Under the pieces are notes generated by a model. That model saw only the letters and a list, made by a program, of their open reading frames with translations, was not told where the DNA came from and did no database searches. This document shows positions 14,061 to 23,977 of a stretch of 57,504 nt of DNA, one piece after another. Within the stretch, counting starts at the first letter, position 1. The number at the start of each line of letters is the position of its first letter. This DNA is from Nonomuraea antri (GTDB lineage: Bacteria; Actinomycetota; Actinomycetes; Streptosporangiales; Streptosporangiaceae), in assembly GCF_013283785.1 (NCBI RefSeq), contig NZ_JABCPZ010000044.1, forward strand, positions 1-57,504, written 5' to 3'. Made by a program: the position numbers and the translations under genes.

Positions 14061-15926
14061 GTGGCCGGCTATGACGAGGCGTACAGGCGGAGCATCGACG
14101 AGCCCGAGCGGTTCTGGGCCGAGGCGGCACTGGGCATCGCGTGGGACATGGCGCCCTCGGTCGCGACCCGCGACGGGCGGTGGTTCCCCGACGGGCGGCT
14201 CAACACCTGCTACAACGCGCTCGACCGGCACGTGGAGTCCGGGCGCGGCGAGCAGCCCGCGCTGATCCACGACAGCCCGGTGACCGGGACGATCGACAGC
14301 TACACCTACGCCGAGCTGCGCGAACGCGTGGCCAGGGCGGCCGGCATGCTGCGCGCGCTCGGCGTCGAGACCGGCGACACCGTGGTGATCTACATGCCGA
14401 TGGTGCCCGAGGCCGTGATCGCGATGCTGGCCTGCGCCCGGCTGGGCGCCGTGCACTCGGTGGTGTTCGGCGGGTTCGCGGCACGCGAGCTGGCCGTGCG
14501 CATCGACCACGCCCGGCCCAAGGTGGTGCTGTCGGCCTCGTGCGGGATCGAGCCGGCGCGCGTGGTGGCGTACAAGCCGCTGCTGGACGCGGCGTTGGAG
14601 CAGGCCGCGCACCGGCCCGCGCACTGCGTGATCGTGCAGCGCGAGCAGTGCCCGGCCGACCTCGTGCCCGGCCGCGACCTCGACTGGGCGCGGGCGGTGG
14701 CCGAAGCCGAGCCCGCCGAGTGCGTGAGCGTGGCCGCGACCGACCCGCTCTACATCCTCTACACCTCCGGCACGACCGGCTCGCCCAAGGGCGTCGTGCG
14801 CGACAACGGCGGCCACGCGGTCGCGCTGCACTGGAGCATGTCCAACGTCTACGGCGCCGCACCCGGCGAGGTGTACTGGGCCGCCTCGGACGTCGGCTGG
14901 GTGGTCGGGCACTCCTACATCGTGTACGCGCCGCTGCTGGCGGGCTGCACGACCGTGCTGTACGAGGGCAAACCGGTCGGCACGCCCGACCCGGGCGCGT
15001 TCTGGCGGGTCGTGTCCACCCATGGGGTACGGACGCTGTTCACCGCGCCGACCGCGATCAGGGCCATCAAAAAAGAGGACCCTTCCGGAAATTTCGCCAA
15101 AAAGTGGGATTTGTCGGGATTGCGGCACCTTTTCCTGGCCGGTGAACGGCTCGACCCCGACACCTACCACTGGGCCGCCGACCTGCTCGGCATCCCGGTC
15201 ATCGACCACTGGTGGCAGACCGAGACGGGCTGGCCGGTCGCGGCCAACTGCGTCGGCATCGAGCCGCTGCCCATCAAACCGGGCTCGCCCACGAAGCCGG
15301 TCCCCGGCTACGACGTGCGCATCCTCGACCCCGACGGCCGCGAATGCCCGCCCGGCGTCGAAGGGGCCGTCACCGTCAAGCTGCCGCTGCCGCCCGGCAC
15401 GCTGCCCACCCTCTACCGCGACGACGACCGCTTCGCCGAGTCGTACCTGACCCGCCACCCCGGCCACTACCTCACCGGCGACGGCGGCTACCTCGACACC
15501 GACGGTTACCTCTACGTCATGGGCCGCATCGACGACGTGATCAACGTGGCCGGGCACCGCCTGTCCACCGGCGCGATCGAAGAGGTCGTCGCCGAGCACG
15601 CCGACGTGGCCGAATGCGCGGTCATCGGCGTCACCGACCAGCTCAAGGGCCAGCTCCCGGTGGCCTTCGTGGTGCTCAAGTCGGGCGCCGACCGCGACCC
15701 GGCGCAGGTCGAGCGGGAACTGGTCGCGCTGGTGCGCGAACGCATCGGCCCGGTGGCCGCGTTCAAACGCGCCGTGGTCGTCTCACGGCTGCCCAAGACC
15801 AGGTCGGGCAAGATCCTGCGGGGCACCATGCGCGACATCGCCGCGGGCGCCCCGTACACCACGCCCTCCACGATCGAGGATCCCGCGGCGCTGGAGGAGA
15901 TCGCGACGGCGATCAAGAGCGAGTAG
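14061..15926 (+). CDS. prpE: Propionyl-CoA (acetyl-CoA-type) synthetase
   Basis: ANL superfamily acyl-CoA synthetase of 621 residues, the length of PrpE. Motifs: ILYTSGTTGSPKGVVRDNGG at about 232-251, the WAASDVGWVVGHSYIVYAPLLAG stretch that defines the acetyl/propionyl branch, HWWQTETGWPV, TGDGG, and the C-terminal lysine K584 in SGKILRG, the residue acetylated for control in this family. RDNGG rather than HTTGG after the loop favours PrpE. Converts propionate, ATP and CoA to propionyl-CoA. GTG start at 14061. It is followed after 75 bp by the NACHT gene on the same strand. Confidence 0.85.
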   Translation: MAGYDEAYRRSIDEPERFWAEAALGIAWDMAPSVATRDGRWFPDGRLNTCYNALDRHVESGRGEQPALIHDSPVTGTIDSYTYAELRERVARAAGMLRALGVETGDTVVIYMPMVPEAVIAMLACARLGAVHSVVFGGFAARELAVRIDHARPKVVLSASCGIEPARVVAYKPLLDAALEQAAHRPAHCVIVQREQCPADLVPGRDLDWARAVAEAEPAECVSVAATDPLYILYTSGTTGSPKGVVRDNGGHAVALHWSMSNVYGAAPGEVYWAASDVGWVVGHSYIVYAPLLAGCTTVLYEGKPVGTPDPGAFWRVVSTHGVRTLFTAPTAIRAIKKEDPSGNFAKKWDLSGLRHLFLAGERLDPDTYHWAADLLGIPVIDHWWQTETGWPVAANCVGIEPLPIKPGSPTKPVPGYDVRILDPDGRECPPGVEGAVTVKLPLPPGTLPTLYRDDDRFAESYLTRHPGHYLTGDGGYLDTDGYLYVMGRIDDVINVAGHRLSTGAIEEVVAEHADVAECAVIGVTDQLKGQLPVAFVVLKSGADRDPAQVERELVALVRERIGPVAAFKRAVVVSRLPKTRSGKILRGTMRDIAAGAPYTTPSTIEDPAALEEIATAIKSE

Positions 15927-16001
15927 GGATCGACCGCGCAAGGACCTGTGACGGCCACGGCGAACGGACGGACGATGGAGATCCGAGCACCGGAGACCGC
16001 C

Positions 16002-18866
16002 ATGACACACATGCTCAGCTACGCCGACGCACTGAAGATCCTGGGCAGCAAGGAGACCCGGCTGGTCAAGGTGATCGGCTTCGCGGCGGCGGCAGAACGC
16101 ACCGGCTGGGCGCTGGCCGGCGGCGGGCAGCTCATGCCCGGCCTGTTCGACCTGCGCAACGACGTCGTCCGCTACGGCGAGGACGTCATGCGCCGCCTGC
16201 CGGAGCTGAAGAGCGGCGTGGACCGGTTCACCCACACCCAGCGCCTGGCCGCCGCGCACGCCGCGATCGTGGTGGCCGCGTACCTGGAGGCGTTCGGCGA
16301 GGCCAAGCTGCCATTCACGCTGGACCGGCTGGACCGCAGCGACAAGATCGCGAACGGGATGCCGACGGCCGAGCGCTTCGCCGCCCTGGTGGCGAGCCTG
16401 CTGCTGGAGCGGCTGCCGACCCCCGAGCCGCACGTGCCGTACGCCGAGACCAGGCAGGCCGTCGAACGCGCGTACCAGCGCATGTCCGAGGCCGTGACCA
16501 CCTACGTCGGCGGCCTGGCGGTGTGGGAGGAACTGTCCCAGGACGAGCGGCTCCTGCTGCCCAGGATGCTCGCGGAAGGCCCGCCCGCGCACGCCATCCG
16601 CATCTACGACGAGGACTACCGGTCGCTGGCGCTCGACAGCCACGAGTTCGGCGTGCGCACGCTGGTGACCGAGCGTCCCGGGCCGGGCGCGGGCCTGTCG
16701 CGGGTGGCCTGGCTGCTGGCCGAGCTGGCGCCGCCGCGCGTCGGCGACAGCCCGGTCATCCACCGGGCCAGGATGGCCGCCAACACGCTCGACCAGCCGC
16801 TGCTGGCCGCCGGCAAGGCCCCGGCGGACGTCACGCTGCCGCTGCTCGGCGAGGGCTACATCACGCCGGCCTGCCGGGTGGCCGAGCTGAGCAGGGAGAG
16901 CACCCCGGCGGACAAGGGCTGGTGGTCCGGCAGGCGGCTGCTGGTCGACACCGAGGCGTTCCTGGTCGGCCACCTCACCTCGCTGCGCGCCACCCAGGCG
17001 CCGCTGCTGGTGCTGGGCGAGCCGGGGTCGGGCAAGTCGAAGCTGGCCGAGGTGCTGGCCGCGCGGCTGGCCAGGTCGGAGTTCCTGCCGATCAGGGTGG
17101 AGCTGCGCGGCGCGGCGGCCGGCTCGTCGATCACCGGGCAGATCGAGCAGGCGGTGCGGACGATCACCGGCGCGGAGATGACGTACGCCGAGCTCGTCAC
17201 GGCCGGCGACGGCGCGCTGCCGGTCATCCTGCTCGACGGGTTCGACGAGCTGATCCAGAGCGGCGGCGACCGCTACGACTACCACCTGGAACGCGTCCAG
17301 GAGTTCCAGCGGCACGAGGCCGGCCACGGCCGCCCGGTCGTGGTGATCGTGACCAGCCGCACCGTGGTGGCCGACCGGATCAGGTTCCCCGACGGGGTGC
17401 TGGCGCTGCAACTGCAGCCGTTCGACGACGACCAGGTACGCCAGTGGCTCGACATCTGGGACCAGACGAACCGGGCGACGCTCGCCAGGCGGAAGCTGAA
17501 GCCGCTGTCGTCCGGCGTGGCGCTGGCCCAGGGCGAGCCGGCCAGGCAGCCGCTGCTCCTGCTGCTGTTCGCGCTCTACGACGCGGCGGGCAACGCGCTG
17601 CGCCGCGAGCGGGCGCCGATCGGCCGTGCCCGCCTGTACGAGTCGCTGATCAGGGAGTTCACCGCCAGGGAACTCGCCGCCACCGCCGGGGAGTCGCCCG
17701 CGGACCCGGCCGTCGAGCGGGAACTGCTCGAACTGGGCGTGGCGGCGCTGTCGATGTTCGCCCGCGGCCGTCAGGTGCTCACCGAGGAGGCGCTGGCCAC
17801 CGACCTGCCCGCGCTGTTCGGCCCGCTCGCCCCCGGCGAGGCGGGCGTCCCCGTGGACTGGGTCAGGCGCGTCACCGAGCGGTTCTTCTTCGTGCGCGGC
17901 AACGGCCACGCGTTCCTGCACGCCACGTTCGGCGAGTTCCTGGTCGCCTGGCTCACCGTGTACGCCTTACGCGACCTGGACCGCAGGCACCGCGCCGCGG
18001 GCGACCTGCCGCTCCAGCCGGTGGACGACGACCTGCTCCACACCGTCACCTCCTTCTCCTGCCTGGCCGAGCGCGGCCCGACGGTCGGCTTCCTGCTGGA
18101 ACTGCTCGCCGACCTGCCCGCCGACGTGCGCTCCCGCTGCGCCGGGCTGCTGACCGGGCTGCTGCGCACGTCCCTGGACGAGCAGCCGCGCCGCCACTTC
18201 ACCGCCTTCCGCCCGGTACGCCCCCCGGTGACGCGCCGACTGGCCGCGTACTCGGCGAACCTCGCGCTGCTGGTCACCGGCGTCCGCGACGAGCCCGTCA
18301 CCGTCTCCGAACTGCTCGGCGAGCCAGGCCACCTGGAGCGCTGGACCTCGCTCACCCACCTGTGGAAGGGCCAGCTCGGCCGGGAGGGCTGGACCGGGCT
18401 GGTCACCGCGCTGGGCGCGCACCGGGTCGTGACGGCGGGCCGCGAGGACGTCGTGCTCGGCGGCGCCACCGGCGCGGGCCCCCGTGTCATGGAGGGGAGC
18501 GGTGGCCTGGACGGGGGCGGTGGCATGGGCGACGTGGTCGCCGCCGTCGCCACCGGGCACGCGCCCCGCCACCGCAGGCTGCTCGACCTGCTGCTGCGCG
18601 CGCTCGGCGAGGGCGCGGAGCTGCCGCCGCGCGAACGCGTCGGGCTGCTCGGCGAGCTGGTCACCACCGCCGCCGTGCGCTCCCCGGCCATGTGTCAGGC
18701 GGTCGGCGCGCTCTGGACGCGCGGCGGCGCCGCCCAGGACGACCTGCGCCCCGTGCTGCACGCCCTGCTCGCCGACCCGGGGGAGCGGATGGCGACCTGG
18801 GAGCTGCTGGTCAAGTCCGGCATCCCGGAGGACGTGCTCTGGGAGATCCACCAGGACCCGGACTGA
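16002..18866 (+). CDS. NNH1-NACHT NTPase (bacterial NLR-like), candidate anti-phage protein
   Basis: About 954 residues. N-terminal NNH1-type helical domain at about 1-200 (SYADALKILGSK … LFDLRNDVVRYGEDVMRRL … AHAAIVVAAYLEAFGEAKLPF). NACHT NTPase: Walker A GEPGSGKSKL near 339-348, Walker B LPVILLDGFDELIQSG near 405-420, then SRTVVADRIRFPDG and the QPFDDDQVRQWL sensor region. The C-terminal third is helical without clear repeats. NNH1-NACHT proteins belong to the bNACHT group, several members of which protect against phages. I place the start at ATG 16002 (GGAG upstream), where family members begin; a GTG at 15948 would add 18 residues. No partner effector gene is adjacent. Confidence 0.85.
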   Translation: MTHMLSYADALKILGSKETRLVKVIGFAAAAERTGWALAGGGQLMPGLFDLRNDVVRYGEDVMRRLPELKSGVDRFTHTQRLAAAHAAIVVAAYLEAFGEAKLPFTLDRLDRSDKIANGMPTAERFAALVASLLLERLPTPEPHVPYAETRQAVERAYQRMSEAVTTYVGGLAVWEELSQDERLLLPRMLAEGPPAHAIRIYDEDYRSLALDSHEFGVRTLVTERPGPGAGLSRVAWLLAELAPPRVGDSPVIHRARMAANTLDQPLLAAGKAPADVTLPLLGEGYITPACRVAELSRESTPADKGWWSGRRLLVDTEAFLVGHLTSLRATQAPLLVLGEPGSGKSKLAEVLAARLARSEFLPIRVELRGAAAGSSITGQIEQAVRTITGAEMTYAELVTAGDGALPVILLDGFDELIQSGGDRYDYHLERVQEFQRHEAGHGRPVVVIVTSRTVVADRIRFPDGVLALQLQPFDDDQVRQWLDIWDQTNRATLARRKLKPLSSGVALAQGEPARQPLLLLLFALYDAAGNALRRERAPIGRARLYESLIREFTARELAATAGESPADPAVERELLELGVAALSMFARGRQVLTEEALATDLPALFGPLAPGEAGVPVDWVRRVTERFFFVRGNGHAFLHATFGEFLVAWLTVYALRDLDRRHRAAGDLPLQPVDDDLLHTVTSFSCLAERGPTVGFLLELLADLPADVRSRCAGLLTGLLRTSLDEQPRRHFTAFRPVRPPVTRRLAAYSANLALLVTGVRDEPVTVSELLGEPGHLERWTSLTHLWKGQLGREGWTGLVTALGAHRVVTAGREDVVLGGATGAGPRVMEGSGGLDGGGGMGDVVAAVATGHAPRHRRLLDLLLRALGEGAELPPRERVGLLGELVTTAAVRSPAMCQAVGALWTRGGAAQDDLRPVLHALLADPGERMATWELLVKSGIPEDVLWEIHQDPD

Positions 18867-18882
18867 CCGCCGGTCCGGTCAG
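18863..18882. terminator. Short hairpin between convergent NACHT and histidine kinase genes
   Basis: CTGACCG (18863-18869) and CGGTCAG (18876-18882) with a 6-nt loop spans both stop codons. Modest strength. Confidence 0.35.
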
Positions 18883-20039
18883 ACGGCCGGGTCGTGCATG
18901 GGCAGTTCGACCACGATGCTCAGGCCGCCCTCCTCGCGCGGCCTGGCCGTCACCGTGCCGCCGTGCGCCTCGGTGATCACCCGGACGATCGACAGCCCCA
19001 GCCCGCTGCCCCGGTCGGAGCGCAGCCGGTCGCCGTGCAGCCGGCGGAACGGCTCGAAGATCGTCTCGATCTCGTACGGCGGCACCTGCAGCCCCGTGTT
19101 GGCCACGACCACCTCCACCAGCCCGGCCCGCGACCGGGTGGTCACCCACACCTCGCCCTTGGGGTGGTTGTGCCTGATCGCGTTCTCCACCAGGTTCTGC
19201 ACCAGCCGTTCGACCAGCACCGCCTCGCCCGCCGTCGGGGCCGGGTCGAGCAGCCGGTGCAGGGTGACCTCGCGCTCGGCGGCCTCCTCGACGGCCTGGT
19301 CGAGCACGTGCTCGGCCACGTCGCTCAGGTCGAACGGCCGCCGGTCCAGCACCGCCTGCTGGCCTTCGGTGAGCGCCAGCAGGCCGTCGATGAGCCGTTC
19401 GTGCCTGGCGTTGACCAGCAGCAGCGACTCGCCGAGCCGCTTGACGTCGTCGGTGGCGTCCGGGCGGCGGACGGCGACGTCCACGAGCGTCCTGTTGATC
19501 GTCAGGGGGGTGCGCAGCTCGTGGGAGGCGTTGGCGACGAAGCGCCGCTGGCCGTCGAACGAGCGGGCCAGCCGGCCGAGCATCGTGTCGAAGATCCCGG
19601 TCAGTTCCTTGAGCTCGTCGCTGCGGCCCTGGTAGTCGATGCGTTCGGCCAGGTCGTGGCTCTGCGCGACCCGGCGGGCGGTCTCGGTGACCGTCCTGAG
19701 CGGCCGCAGCGACCACCCGGCCACCCGCCAGCCCAGCCCGAAGCCCACCGCGGTGGCGGCGAGCAGCATGAGCGGCGCACCGACGCGATAGGTGACCAGG
19801 GTGTCGCGCTGGTAGACCTCGCGGACCTGGCGCCCCCGCTCGACGCCGATGCGGTAGAAGTCCGTGCCCTGCTCGAAGTAGTTCCAGCCGACGGGCACGG
19901 TGAAGGACTTGGGCGTCATCACGCCGGGGCGCGGCTCCAGGCTCTGCCTGACCATCAGGTAGACGCCGACCAGCAGCAGTGCGCTGACCAGGAAGAACAC
20001 CCCGGCGCAGGCCAGGGAGAAACGCATGCGGACACTCAT
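18879..20039 (-). CDS. Two-component sensor histidine kinase
   Basis: 386 residues. Membrane helix 1 at about 10-30, a short extracytoplasmic loop of about 55 residues (PRPGVMTPKSFTVPVGWNYF…), helix 2 at about 86-106, HAMP to about 160, H-box with phospho-acceptor H173 in NASHELRTPL, N-box ENAIRHNHPKG, and G1/G2 boxes RGSGLGLSIVRVITEAHGG. It is of the actinobacterial type with long loops in the dimerisation domain. ATG overlaps the response regulator stop as ATGA, so it is second in the operon. Signal not known. Confidence 0.93.
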   Translation of the reverse strand: MSVRMRFSLACAGVFFLVSALLLVGVYLMVRQSLEPRPGVMTPKSFTVPVGWNYFEQGTDFYRIGVERGRQVREVYQRDTLVTYRVGAPLMLLAATAVGFGLGWRVAGWSLRPLRTVTETARRVAQSHDLAERIDYQGRSDELKELTGIFDTMLGRLARSFDGQRRFVANASHELRTPLTINRTLVDVAVRRPDATDDVKRLGESLLLVNARHERLIDGLLALTEGQQAVLDRRPFDLSDVAEHVLDQAVEEAAEREVTLHRLLDPAPTAGEAVLVERLVQNLVENAIRHNHPKGEVWVTTRSRAGLVEVVVANTGLQVPPYEIETIFEPFRRLHGDRLRSDRGSGLGLSIVRVITEAHGGTVTARPREEGGLSIVVELPMHDPAV

Positions 20040-20692
20040 GGCAGCCGGTACCCCACGCCCGGCACGGTCTCGATCACCTGCGGCTCGCCGAGCTTCTTGC
20101 GCAGCTTCATCATCGTCGTACGCACGGTGTTGGTGAACGGGTCGATGTGCTCGTCCCACACCTTCTCCAGCAGTTCCTCGGCCGAGACCACCGCGCCACG
20201 CGCGCGCAGCAGCTCGGCCAGCACGCCGAACTCCTTGCGCGCCAGCGGCACGTAGACGCCGTCCCTGAACACCTGGCGGTGCGCCCAGTCCAGCCTGATC
20301 CCGGCCCGCTCCAGCATCGGCGGGTCGGCCGGGCGGGCCCGGCGGCCCAGCGCGTGCACGCGGGCCAGCAGTTCCTCGAACGCGAACGGCTTGGGCAGGT
20401 AGTCGTCGGCCCCCAGCGACAACCCCGCCACCCGGGAACGCACGTCGCCGGCCGCCGTCAGCATCAGCACCCGGACCATCCACCCGTTGGCCACCACGCG
20501 CGCGCAGACCTCGTCGCCGTGCACGTTCGGCAGGTCCCGGTCGAGGATCAGCACGTCGTAGTCGTGCACGCCGAGCCGTTCGAGCGCCGCCTCACCGTCG
20601 TAGGCCACGTCCACGGCCAGGGCCTCACCTCGCAGGCCCTCGGCGATCGAGTCGGCGAGCATGCGCTCGTCCTCGGCGATCAACACCCGCAC
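20036..20692 (-). CDS. OmpR family response regulator
   Basis: About 218 residues from the GTG at 20692 (GGGGGGC upstream; starts VRVLIAEDERMLADSI). Receiver domain with acidic pocket ED, phospho-acceptor D51 in LILDRDLP, T in MLTAAG and K in YLPKPF; C-terminal winged helix (PLARKEFGVLAELLRARGAVVSAEELLEKVWDE…VIETVPGVGYRL). It is the cognate partner of the kinase next to it. An ATG 60 bp upstream (20752) would add 20 residues before the normal start. Palindromes at 20751-20779 upstream may be its operator. Confidence 0.93.
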   Translation of the reverse strand: MRVLIAEDERMLADSIAEGLRGEALAVDVAYDGEAALERLGVHDYDVLILDRDLPNVHGDEVCARVVANGWMVRVLMLTAAGDVRSRVAGLSLGADDYLPKPFAFEELLARVHALGRRARPADPPMLERAGIRLDWAHRQVFRDGVYVPLARKEFGVLAELLRARGAVVSAEELLEKVWDEHIDPFTNTVRTTMMKLRKKLGEPQVIETVPGVGYRLP

Positions 20693-20750
20693 CTTGCCCC
20701 CCAAGTCACGGTAAATGCTCAAATTTTGATCTAGGCCGCATAACGCGGAC

Positions 20751-20779
20751 ATAACCAGATCTGGTGACGATCAGGTTAT
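20751..20779. promoter_or_regulatory. Nested inverted repeats in the response-regulator / GT intergenic region
   Basis: CCAGATCTGG (20755-20764) is a perfect 10-bp palindrome; ATAACC (20751-20756) and GGTTAT (20774-20779) form an outer inverted repeat. The site lies between the divergent response regulator and the GT-C gene and could serve either promoter. Confidence 0.4.
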
Positions 20780-20844
20780 CGGCCTCCCGCTGAACTGCTT
20801 CCCCGAAGCCGGAAACGTCCGGCCGTACCCGGGGGAGACGTCTC

Positions 20845-22242
20845 ATGATCGCCACGCTCGCGCAGCCACGCCTGCGAACGCCCGAACTCGGGGCGCGCCA
20901 GGGGCACCGGCTGTTCGCCGTGGTGCTCGGGGCGGCGGCCGTGCTGCGCGTGCTCGTCATGCTCGGCCACGACACCGCGCGGCTGTACTGGTACGACTCC
21001 TTCACCTACCTGGACACGGCCGTGCACCTGCGGCCGCAGGGCGCCTTCCACCCCGCCGGGTACCCGCTGTTCCTGCGGCTGCTGCTGCCCTTCCACAGCG
21101 TGGAGGTGGTCGTCGCGGTGCAGCACGCGATGGGCCTGGGCATCGGCGTGATGATCTACGCGTTGCTGCGCCGCAGGTCGCTGCCCGGCTGGGGGGCGTC
21201 GCTGGCCGCCGTGCCGGTGTTGTTCGACCCGTCGTTCCTGCGGCTGGAGCACGCGATCCTGTCCGACGTCCAGGTGATCTTCCTCATCGTGGCCGCGCTG
21301 TCGGTGCTCATGTGGCGCGACCAGGTGTCCGCGCGGGCCGCGGTCGCGGCCGGGCTGCTGCTCGCGCTGGCCGGGCTCACCCGCACCGCCGCCGTCCCGC
21401 TGCTCGGCCTGGCCGGGCTGTACCTGCTGCTGCGCCGCACCCCGTGGCGGCGCGTGGTGGCGTTCGCGCTGGCCGGCGCGCTGCCGCTGCTCGGCTACGC
21501 CGGCTGGTACGCCCAGCACCACGGCAGGTTCGCGCTCAGCGGCTCCGACGGGGTCGCCCTGTGGGCGCGCACCATGACCTTCGCCGACTGCTCGATCATC
21601 AAGCCGGCGCCGGAACTGGCCAAGCTGTGCCCGAACGGCACCGTCGTGGACGCCGCCTCCGAGTACGTCTGGGCCCCGGGGGCCTCGCTCAACCTGCTGC
21701 CCGGCGGCCGGTTCGCGCACAACGACCTGGCCAGGTCCTTCGCCGTCGCGGCCATCACCGCCCAGCCGCTCGACTACCTGCGCGAGATCGTCGAGGACAC
21801 CGCGCTGGCGTTCACCTGGGAACCCGTCGCGCACCCCAAGCGGATGTCACCCACCACCTCGTTCCCCGTCGGCGCCTGGCCGCTGCCCGAGGAACAGCCG
21901 CTCGTCGCCCAGGTGCGGGCCGACTACGACCCCGGGCTGACCGGGATGACCTCGGTGCGGCCGTACGCGTCGATCCTGGCCGCCTATCCGTACCCGTGGT
22001 TCCTGCACGGGACGCTGTTCGGCGTGCTGCTGCTGCTCGGCGCGCTGCGCAGGGCGGCGCTGCTGCCGTGGACGTTCGCGATGTTCCTGCTCGTCGCGCC
22101 GGTGGCGGCGCTCGACTTCGACCACCGCTACGTGCTGCCCGCCATCCCGCTCGCCTGCGTCGCCGCCGCGCTGGCGGTAGCCCGGCTACCGCGCCTGCGG
22201 TATCGCGCCTGGCGCGAACGGCGGACTACTGTGCCGGTGTGA
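20845..22242 (+). CDS. GT-C fold polyprenyl-phosphate-sugar glycosyltransferase-like membrane protein
   Basis: 465 residues with about ten membrane helices. The first extracytoplasmic loop carries YWYDSFTYLDTAVHLRPQGAFHPAGYPLFLRLLLP, where the D residues match the DxD/DE catalytic loop of GT-C enzymes (ArnT/PMT type). Later HPSFLRLEHAILSD-type and C-terminal DFDHRYVLPAIPLACVAAALAV segments are also typical. Predicted to transfer a sugar from a lipid carrier outside the membrane; acceptor unknown. ATG at 20845 follows GGGGGAGACG. Its stop is 4 bp before the first codon of the truncated ATPase. Confidence 0.78.
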   Translation: MIATLAQPRLRTPELGARQGHRLFAVVLGAAAVLRVLVMLGHDTARLYWYDSFTYLDTAVHLRPQGAFHPAGYPLFLRLLLPFHSVEVVVAVQHAMGLGIGVMIYALLRRRSLPGWGASLAAVPVLFDPSFLRLEHAILSDVQVIFLIVAALSVLMWRDQVSARAAVAAGLLLALAGLTRTAAVPLLGLAGLYLLLRRTPWRRVVAFALAGALPLLGYAGWYAQHHGRFALSGSDGVALWARTMTFADCSIIKPAPELAKLCPNGTVVDAASEYVWAPGASLNLLPGGRFAHNDLARSFAVAAITAQPLDYLREIVEDTALAFTWEPVAHPKRMSPTTSFPVGAWPLPEEQPLVAQVRADYDPGLTGMTSVRPYASILAAYPYPWFLHGTLFGVLLLLGALRRAALLPWTFAMFLLVAPVAALDFDHRYVLPAIPLACVAAALAVARLPRLRYRAWRERRTTVPV

Positions 22243-22246
22243 GGAC

Positions 22247-23964
22247 GTGACGCTGAACCAGATGACCGCCAGGGACCTCATGCTCGTGGACCGGCGTTTC
22301 ACCGTCTCCGGCCACGGCTACGCCACGACCGGGCGGATCCTGTCCACCGACGGACGCCCGCCCCCGGACTCCCTGGACCAGGCGCTGATCGCCATGGCGC
22401 TGTGCACGGACGCCGTGCTGCGCGCGGAGCAGGCGGTCGGCGACCCCACCGAGGCCGCCCTGATCGTGCTCGCCGAGAAGGGCGGCCTGGACGTCGAGGA
22501 GCTGCGGCGGCGCAACCCGCGCCTGGCCGAGGTCCCGTTCGACGCCGAACTCAAGTTCATGGCCACCTTCCACCGCTGGCGCGACGACGACGGACGGCCG
22601 ATCGTGCGCTGCTTCGTCAAGGGCGCGCCGGACGTCCTGATCACCAGGGCCACCCACTGCCTCGGCCCGGACGGCGTCGCCGAGATCACCCCCGAGGCCC
22701 GGCGCGGCTACGAAGAGACGAACGCGGAGCTCGCCGGACAGGGCCGCCGGGTGCTCGCCGTCGCGCGCCAGGACCTCCCCGCGGCCGAGTTCGACGCCGG
22801 CGCCGACCTGACCGGGCTGCTGGACCGCCTCGTGCTGAACGCGCTGGTCGGCATCGTCGACCCGCCGCGGCCCGAGGCCCGCCAGGCCATCGGGGGGAGT
22901 GCCACGACGCGGGCATCCGGGTCCGCATGATCACCGGTGACCACGCGGTGACGGCCGCCGCCATCGCCCGCGACCTCGGCATCCCCGGCCTGACCAGCAC
23001 CGGCGCCGACCTCGACCGGATCACCGACGACGCCGAACTCGCCCGCCGGCTGGACGACATCGGCGTCATCGCCCGGGTCTCGCCCGAGCACAAGCTGCGC
23101 ATCGTCCGCGCGCTGCAGGCCCGCGGCGACGTCGTCGCGATGACCGGCGACGGCGTCAACGACGCCCCCGCGCTCCGCAGGGCGGACATCGGCGTGGCCA
23201 TGGGCCTGACCGGGACCGAGGTCACCAAGGAAGCGGCGACCATGGTGCTCACCGACGACGACTTCGCCACCATCGTGCGGGCCGTCCGCGAAGGACGCGG
23301 CATCTACGACAACATCGTCAAGTTCACCCGGTTCCAGATCTCCACCGCGCTCGGCTTCGTGCTGATCTTCTTGATCACCTCGGTCACCGGCATCGGCGGC
23401 GGCGCGCCGTTCACGGCCCTGCAGATCCTCTTCGTGAACCTCGTCATGGACGGCCCGCCCGCGATGTCGCTCGGGGTCGACCCGGTCGGCCCGGACGCGA
23501 TGAGCCGCCCGCCGCGACCGGTCCGCGAGCCCATACTCACGCGGGAGCGGCTCATCCGCATCGTGCTGACGAGCACCGTCATGGCGACGGGCACCGCCGC
23601 CGTGCTGGCCTGGGCGCCCGGCGGCGCCGGCCAGGCCGGGGTGGCGGGCACGATGGCGCTCGTCACGTTCGTCTTCTTCCAGGCGTTCAACCTGCTCACC
23701 GTCCGCCACCCCAGGCGCAGCCTGTTCCACCGCGACACCCTGAGCAATCCCCACCCGCTGCTGGCCGTCGCCGCGGTGGTCGCACTGCTCGCGGTCATCG
23801 TCGAGCTGGACGTGCTGCACGGCTTCTTCGCCACCGCCGACCTGACCATCGGGCAGTGGCTGACCTGCCTGGCCGTCGGCTCGGCCATCCTGTGGCTGGG
23901 CGAGCTCGTCAAGGCGTTCCTCCGGGCCCGGGACGCCCGGACACCGGAGCCGTCCAGCACGTGA
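22247..23964 (+). pseudogene. P-type cation ATPase, N-terminally truncated and frameshifted
   Basis: A remnant of a P2-type (Ca2+/cation) ATPase. The first open part begins at TLNQM, exactly the residues that follow the phosphorylation motif DKTGT in the family, so the actuator domain, first four helices and the catalytic aspartate are missing. It has KGAPDVLI of the N-domain. At a run of six G (22892-22897) the frame shifts; the other frame continues with MITGDH, MTGDGVNDAPAL and the last six helices to 23964. Four or seven G would restore the frame. Without the phosphorylation site the product cannot pump. The gene abuts the GT gene, which suggests a deletion joined them. Confidence 0.85.
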
Positions 23965-23977
23965 ACAGGACGGACTC

